Assembly: GCA_012840075.1 (NCBI GenBank)
Contig: DUMC01000083.1
Coordinates: forward strand, 1 to 34,952
DNA length: 34,952 bases
Direction of reading: 5' to 3'
Origin: Clostridiaceae bacterium
GTDB taxonomy: Bacteria; Bacillota; Clostridia; Acetivibrionales; DUMC01
Part shown: positions 31,008-34,952 of the stretch, in pieces
How the letters are laid out: every line of letters begins with the position of its first letter
How positions within the stretch are numbered: position 1 is the first letter of the stretch
The notes under the pieces: model-generated
Told to the model about the DNA's origin: nothing
Database searches by the model: none
The model's input: only the letters and a program-made list of their open reading frames with translations
Program-made: the position numbers and the translations under genes

Positions 31008-32159
31008 CTACAGCCAACCGGTAAGTTTCGCTAATAACCTTGTATACTCAATAAAATTCGGCCATGAAATATCCGGTGGCACGCCGTGGTCACAGCCTGG
31101 TATAAATCCTCCGTCTTTCAGAAGCGGAGGAACTACCCTCATTACCTCATTTTCCATTTCTTTGCCGCCTTTTGCTATAGCCCTTTTATCTATTCCACCC
31201 CTATAAGCCATACTTTTTCCGTATATACGTCTGTAGTCAACTATATCATTATGTGCAGCTACTTCAACCGGTACACAGCAATTTATCCCTGATTCAATCC
31301 ATATAGGTATCAATTCACCTATGTAACCGTCAGAATCCATATCAATAATAGGACATCCACTGGCTTTAATTTGTTTCACCCATCGCTTATATGAAGGCAT
31401 GAGAAACTCCCTTGTCATAGCGGGAGAAATCATGCTGTGGGCTTTGAAAGCCATATCTTCAGATATTTGCACTGCATCAGGTTTTAATTTATCTATAAAC
31501 CTTGCTAATACCCGGGATACAAAATCCGTCCAGAATTCAATCATTTCATGCACAAAATCAGGTTCCTCAATAAACTTTATGCAAAGATTTTCAAAACCTA
31601 GCCATTCCCTTAGCTGCCAGAAAGGACCGTTAAATGAGATAGTAATTACATAATCCCTATTTTCCAGCTTTTTACATAACTCATCCAGGTTTTCAGGCAA
31701 ACGTTTAGGTTCATCCGGATTATACCTTTTTTTCATTTCTTCCCAGTCTTCCCTGGTTTCCACCGGAAATTTATGCCATTTTCTGGTAACAAAATCTTTT
31801 GCAGTCCTCAAATATGTATAGTCGTATTTATCGGATATTTCTGTTATTGCTCCCATCCAATCCTGTACAATATAATGGCCGTCTTTATGTTCAATAATCT
31901 TTTCCTCAAATTGGGGAATCATCTTAAAATCAACCGGAAAGGATTCTTTTTTAGGTGCAGGAGGATTTGGAATTCCCAATATATCCAATAAAGCATCGTA
32001 ATAATTCATATTTTCAGGCAATCCCTGTTTGTACCAAGCAGCAAGAGTAGATTCCCTTGGATGTCCGGGTTGAAGCGGAATTCTATCAGGATTGCCAAAT
32101 AAAATAGTTTCAATATATCTTTTTCTTTCAGACATTTTTTCCTTAGACCATTCTCTCAT
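31008..32159 (-). CDS. Uroporphyrinogen decarboxylase (URO-D)-family protein, not canonical HemE
   Basis: This 383-residue protein has the URO-D/MtaA-type barrel features: SERKRYIETILFGNPDRIPL at the start, ISFNGPFWQLREWLGFENL, KPDAVQISEDMAFKAHSMIS, and YGKSMAYRGGIDKRAIAKGG. Where MtaA-type cobalamin methyltransferases have HxCG zinc ligands, this protein has DSDG (in IIDMDSDGYIGEL). It is therefore neither a clear HemE nor a clear zinc-dependent methyltransferase. Relatives occur beside sugar-related genes, and their reaction is unknown to me. The ATG at 32159 follows GGAGG by eight bases; the ORF is open further upstream without a good site. It follows the FAD oxidoreductase gene by 235 bases on the same strand and ends ten bases from the end of the ROK remnant. 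Confidence 0.8.
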   Translation of the reverse strand: MREWSKEKMSERKRYIETILFGNPDRIPLQPGHPRESTLAAWYKQGLPENMNYYDALLDILGIPNPPAPKKESFPVDFKMIPQFEEKIIEHKDGHYIVQDWMGAITEISDKYDYTYLRTAKDFVTRKWHKFPVETREDWEEMKKRYNPDEPKRLPENLDELCKKLENRDYVITISFNGPFWQLREWLGFENLCIKFIEEPDFVHEMIEFWTDFVSRVLARFIDKLKPDAVQISEDMAFKAHSMISPAMTREFLMPSYKRWVKQIKASGCPIIDMDSDGYIGELIPIWIESGINCCVPVEVAAHNDIVDYRRIYGKSMAYRGGIDKRAIAKGGKEMENEVMRVVPPLLKDGGFIPGCDHGVPPDISWPNFIEYTRLLAKLTGWL

Positions 32160-32208
32160 ACCTTGTACCTCCATAAATTTATTATTATTCCTTTTCAACA
32201 ATCTTATA

Positions 32209-32329
32209 AGGGTAATAAATCAAGCAACTGATAAATTATCACGATAATACATTAATGCAAACTGTCGGAGAGGCACTCATTTTATATAGAGAAATATTCA
32301 ATGCATCCAGTTGCTGATTTATTGACCCT
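32209..32329. repeat. 121-base element bounded by 22-base inverted repeats
   Basis: The left arm 32209-32230 (AGGGTAATAAATCAAGCAAC, then TG) and the right arm 32308-32329 are inverted copies apart from one extra base in each. They enclose 77 bases between the FAD oxidoreductase and UroD-like genes. It may be a miniature inverted-repeat element or a large RNA stem-loop that adjusts expression of the downstream gene. No target-site duplication could be recognised. The stretch 32338-32394 after it is almost pure A/T with palindromes and no other sign. Confidence 0.7.
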
Positions 32330-32394
32330 TTAAATGTTTAACTACAGTTAAATATATAAATATATATTTAAAATATATATTTAATATTTAACAT

Positions 32395-34818
32395 TTAATA
32401 GACCCTTACCTCAAATATTTCCGCATAAGGATTGCCCCAAGTATCAATAACTTCTATTCTTATTCCCTTTGCTTTAATTTCATTTACATGTTCATCATCG
32501 ATTCCGCAATTACAATTTGAGAAATTGCTTAAATCTTCACTAAAAGAAAGTCTAACATACCTGCTCTTATTATTTCTTTCATGAATTAGAAGTCTTTTTG
32601 GCTGCAGGTGGTTTCCGTTATCATCCAATGCATATATTTTGTATTCTTTTACAAGCTCTTTAGGCATTTGGCTGTCTTCTTCCTTCCAAAATCCAGGGCG
32701 TAGGTTATTCCTTTCAGTATTTAAATTTGGATTGAAGAACAAAACTATTTCATTTATCGTTTTTTCTTCATCAAATCTCAAATCAATATATTGAGACTTG
32801 TCACGGCTTATCCTTCCAGATATCCAAAGGTTAGGCAGTATATATGGACGGTTATAACCATTAGTAACGTTTTCCGGGATGTATAAATTATTTATATCAG
32901 TAATACTTCTTATATCGTTTTTATCCTCGCTATAATTTACATTACTGCTGTCAACCAAATCCCTGCTATCACACACACTACATTTCTTGGAATTTGTTTT
33001 ATATCTAAAGCAAGGATTATAAACCCTTCGTCCGTCATTGACAAAGTAGTAAAATATACCTGTACAGGACTCTTTCGATTCATATATTCCTAAATTAGGA
33101 TTGGGAGATATTTTCAGAATCGCCGGACCTGTGTATTCAATATCAATATTAACAGGAATATCCACCCATATAGCTTTTCCTTTATTTAATCTCAATGTTA
33201 GTTTATTTATCAGTCTTTCCGGTATGAAGTTTTGAGGTCTATCAGGAATAAATAATGCTGCTTCGAGATTCGTATCTTCATTGACATCCATAAGGATTTG
33301 GAATGCATTTACATTCTTTACAACCGGAAAAGTGATATAAAGATCTTTAACAATTTGTTTTGAATGTTCAACCGGTATTATATTTTGGGGCGTTCTAAAA
33401 GATGATGCAGATACTTTAGCTTGTCTGGCTATATCCATGGGATCACTGTTTTTCATGCCTATTATGGTGCAATCTTCTTTTAGCAACTGATTCTTATAGT
33501 TCTCAAGCAATGCTTTATCTTCATAAATTCCCCTCGGACTTACTCCGTTATTAATACAGAAATATGCAGCCGTACCTATGGCATGGCCCATCATTGCAGT
33601 GGTGTTCATAACCCTCGTAGATGCAAATGCTATATGAGACGCGCTTATATTTCTTCCTGCAAATAAAAGATTATTAATATTCTTTGAATACATAGATCTT
33701 AACGGTATTGTATAAACTCCTACCTTGATTTGTTTACATGCCGGCTCCTTGGAATAAATTCCTTCCGGTGGGTGTGTGTCTATACTCCAACCTCCGTAAC
33801 ATGCTGCATCTTCAAAAATCCGCTGGGAAACAAGATCATCCTGCTTTAAGACATAGTCTCCTAATAACCTTCTGGATTCACGCTTTCCCGGAATATATGA
33901 AATCCACTCCAATGTGTAATAATCTGCGTCAAACTCACCGCTGTTTTTTATATAATCCCATATTCCGTATACGAGTTTTTGAAGTTCATCTTTTATTTTT
34001 TCATTATCACTTATAGTGTTTAGCGTACCGCCAAATTCGAACCACCAGTAATCACATCCTGAGCCTTTCACACTGACAATACGGTTGCCGTTAGCCAGTA
34101 TTTGCTTTATTTTTTGCGCATCATAAGCAAAGTCAGGTTTTACGTAACGAACTTTTCTGTCCGTTTTCTTTGTATAAAAAAAGATACTGCTTCCAAGAGT
34201 ATAATTGTCACCCTTGTCAGGAGCCATACTTTCTCCGTAAACATCTCTTCCTTCTCTGCCCATCATGTACTCTGCTCCTGCCAAGTATCCAAGGGTACCG
34301 TCTCCGGTGCAATCAGCAAAAATAGGAGCATGAAATTTGATCTTCTTTTCTGACCCCATTTGCCAACCGGTACAGGAAACAATACTGTTGGATTTAGGAT
34401 CTGTCGTAACTTCATTTATAAAAGTATTTAAAAAAAGTTCTATGTTTTCTTCTCTTTTAACAAAATCAAGAAGTACCGCATCCCAAAAATACGGATTACC
34501 TTCAGAGTTTCTATAAAGGTTTTCCAATTTCATCTCCCCGATAATACCCGTTTCCTCATAAAAGAAGTTTCCGCCTCCGATAGCACCAAGGGACCAAACC
34601 CTTATTTCACTGGAAGAATTTCCTCCCAAAATAGGTCTGTCCTGCACCAAAGCTACTTTTAAACCATTTCTTGCAGCAGCTATGGCAGCACATGTACCGG
34701 CCAGCCCACCGCCGACTACAACAAAGTCTTTGATTACATTAATAGCTTTAAAATCCCTTTTAGCGGAAATAGAATCAGCAATATTATCAATATGCGTATG
34801 TATATATTTGTTATCCAT
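32395..34818 (-). CDS. Large FAD-dependent oxidoreductase (FAD_oxidored family)
   Basis: The 807-residue protein starts with an FAD-binding fold: DFVVVGGGLAGTCAAIAAAR (GGGLAG at 36-41) and a following LGGNSSSEIRVW. FADCTGDGTLGYLAG and INNLLFAGRNISASHIAFAS complete the flavin domain, which resembles the FAD_oxidored family seen with glycan and sugar genes. The last 300 residues are beta-rich, with IDLRFDEEKTINEIVLFF and NKSRYVRLSFSEDL, suggesting a discoidin (F5/8)-like carbohydrate-binding module. No signal peptide is seen, so it is probably cytoplasmic. A Ser/Asn/Asp-rich linker (about 620-650) precedes the last domain. The substrate is unknown; an oxidised sugar or glycoside is a guess. AGAGAGGA lies upstream of the ATG. 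More genes of the operon may lie beyond the right edge. Confidence 0.8.
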   Translation of the reverse strand: MDNKYIHTHIDNIADSISAKRDFKAINVIKDFVVVGGGLAGTCAAIAAARNGLKVALVQDRPILGGNSSSEIRVWSLGAIGGGNFFYEETGIIGEMKLENLYRNSEGNPYFWDAVLLDFVKREENIELFLNTFINEVTTDPKSNSIVSCTGWQMGSEKKIKFHAPIFADCTGDGTLGYLAGAEYMMGREGRDVYGESMAPDKGDNYTLGSSIFFYTKKTDRKVRYVKPDFAYDAQKIKQILANGNRIVSVKGSGCDYWWFEFGGTLNTISDNEKIKDELQKLVYGIWDYIKNSGEFDADYYTLEWISYIPGKRESRRLLGDYVLKQDDLVSQRIFEDAACYGGWSIDTHPPEGIYSKEPACKQIKVGVYTIPLRSMYSKNINNLLFAGRNISASHIAFASTRVMNTTAMMGHAIGTAAYFCINNGVSPRGIYEDKALLENYKNQLLKEDCTIIGMKNSDPMDIARQAKVSASSFRTPQNIIPVEHSKQIVKDLYITFPVVKNVNAFQILMDVNEDTNLEAALFIPDRPQNFIPERLINKLTLRLNKGKAIWVDIPVNIDIEYTGPAILKISPNPNLGIYESKESCTGIFYYFVNDGRRVYNPCFRYKTNSKKCSVCDSRDLVDSSNVNYSEDKNDIRSITDINNLYIPENVTNGYNRPYILPNLWISGRISRDKSQYIDLRFDEEKTINEIVLFFNPNLNTERNNLRPGFWKEEDSQMPKELVKEYKIYALDDNGNHLQPKRLLIHERNNKSRYVRLSFSEDLSNFSNCNCGIDDEHVNEIKAKGIRIEVIDTWGNPYAEIFEVRVY

Positions 34819-34952
34819 TTTTATGTAACCATCCTCTCTTCCTATTAACTTTTAACAGAATGCCAGGTAAGGTTAGTTCATATGCAATGCTCATGCTGTT
34901 TATTACTATCATTATAATTATACATAATTTACAAAGAATGTGTATTAATTCA
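34819..34952. other. Right-edge spacer
   Basis: These 134 bases hold the ribosome site of the FAD oxidoreductase gene (near 34830) and probably its promoter. No further gene begins before the edge on either strand. Confidence 0.4.

Noticed and set aside
32338-32394. Terminator in the AT-rich palindromic stretch before the FAD oxidoreductase stop
   Set aside because: The stems are pure A/T and too weak to count as an intrinsic terminator.

Overview
The window looks like chromosomal DNA of a low-GC, Gram-positive anaerobe of the class Clostridia. The signs are a T-box leader, AT-rich spacers, purine-rich Shine-Dalgarno sites, frequent GTG and TTG starts, a PPi-type phosphofructokinase near a class II aldolase, and 2-hydroxyacyl-CoA-dehydratase-activase-like genes. 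The Clostridium thermocellum (Acetivibrio) group fits best, from gene content and memory only. No phage, CRISPR array, intact insertion sequence or rRNA was seen.

Layout. 1-2392 (minus): purE-purF-purM, with purM running off the left edge. 2502-3936: an antitoxin, a frameshifted RelE/ParE toxin and a radical SAM gene. 4030-5134: prfB (RF2) with a programmed +1 frameshift at a UAA codon. 5270-5752: an XRE regulator. 5913-8187: an alanine-type T-box leader followed by an Lrp/AsnC regulator and an aminotransferase (alaR-alaT-like). 8212-9716: a DivIVA-like protein and thioredoxin. 10011-11399 (plus): a PBP5-type D,D-carboxypeptidase with degenerate catalytic motifs. 11394-14698: three overlapping genes of the CoA-dehydratase-activase type. 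14981-19195: aldolase and PPi-phosphofructokinase on either side of a deletion scar holding two truncated genes. 19230-19610: a small zinc-ribbon gene whose leader can fold in two exclusive ways. 19806-22497: an acyl-CoA-synthetase-like protein and an S41 peptidase. 22505-22622: a tandem pair of structured repeats. 22628-26332: rsmF-like, rsuA-like and a double-length ThyX-like gene. 26588-27196: decayed small genes, tRNA-Glu and a hairpin terminator. 27268-29444: a PfkB sugar kinase and an RNase H with duplicated flanking domains. 30225-34818: a ROK regulator pseudogene, a UroD-like protein and a large FAD oxidoreductase.

Most genes are housekeeping: purine synthesis, translation termination, rRNA modification, glycolysis and redox. 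The most unusual points are the bistable leader before the zinc-ribbon gene, the double ThyX-like protein with its motif split between halves, the alanine T-box on an alaR-alaT-like operon, the UAA version of the RF2 frameshift site, the carboxypeptidase without a normal SxxK serine, the activase-like trio with low-complexity inserts, and the UroD-like/FAD-oxidoreductase pair beside a dead ROK regulator. Several small regulatory or toxin-antitoxin genes are broken by single-base changes in A-runs, which could be real decay or sequencing error.
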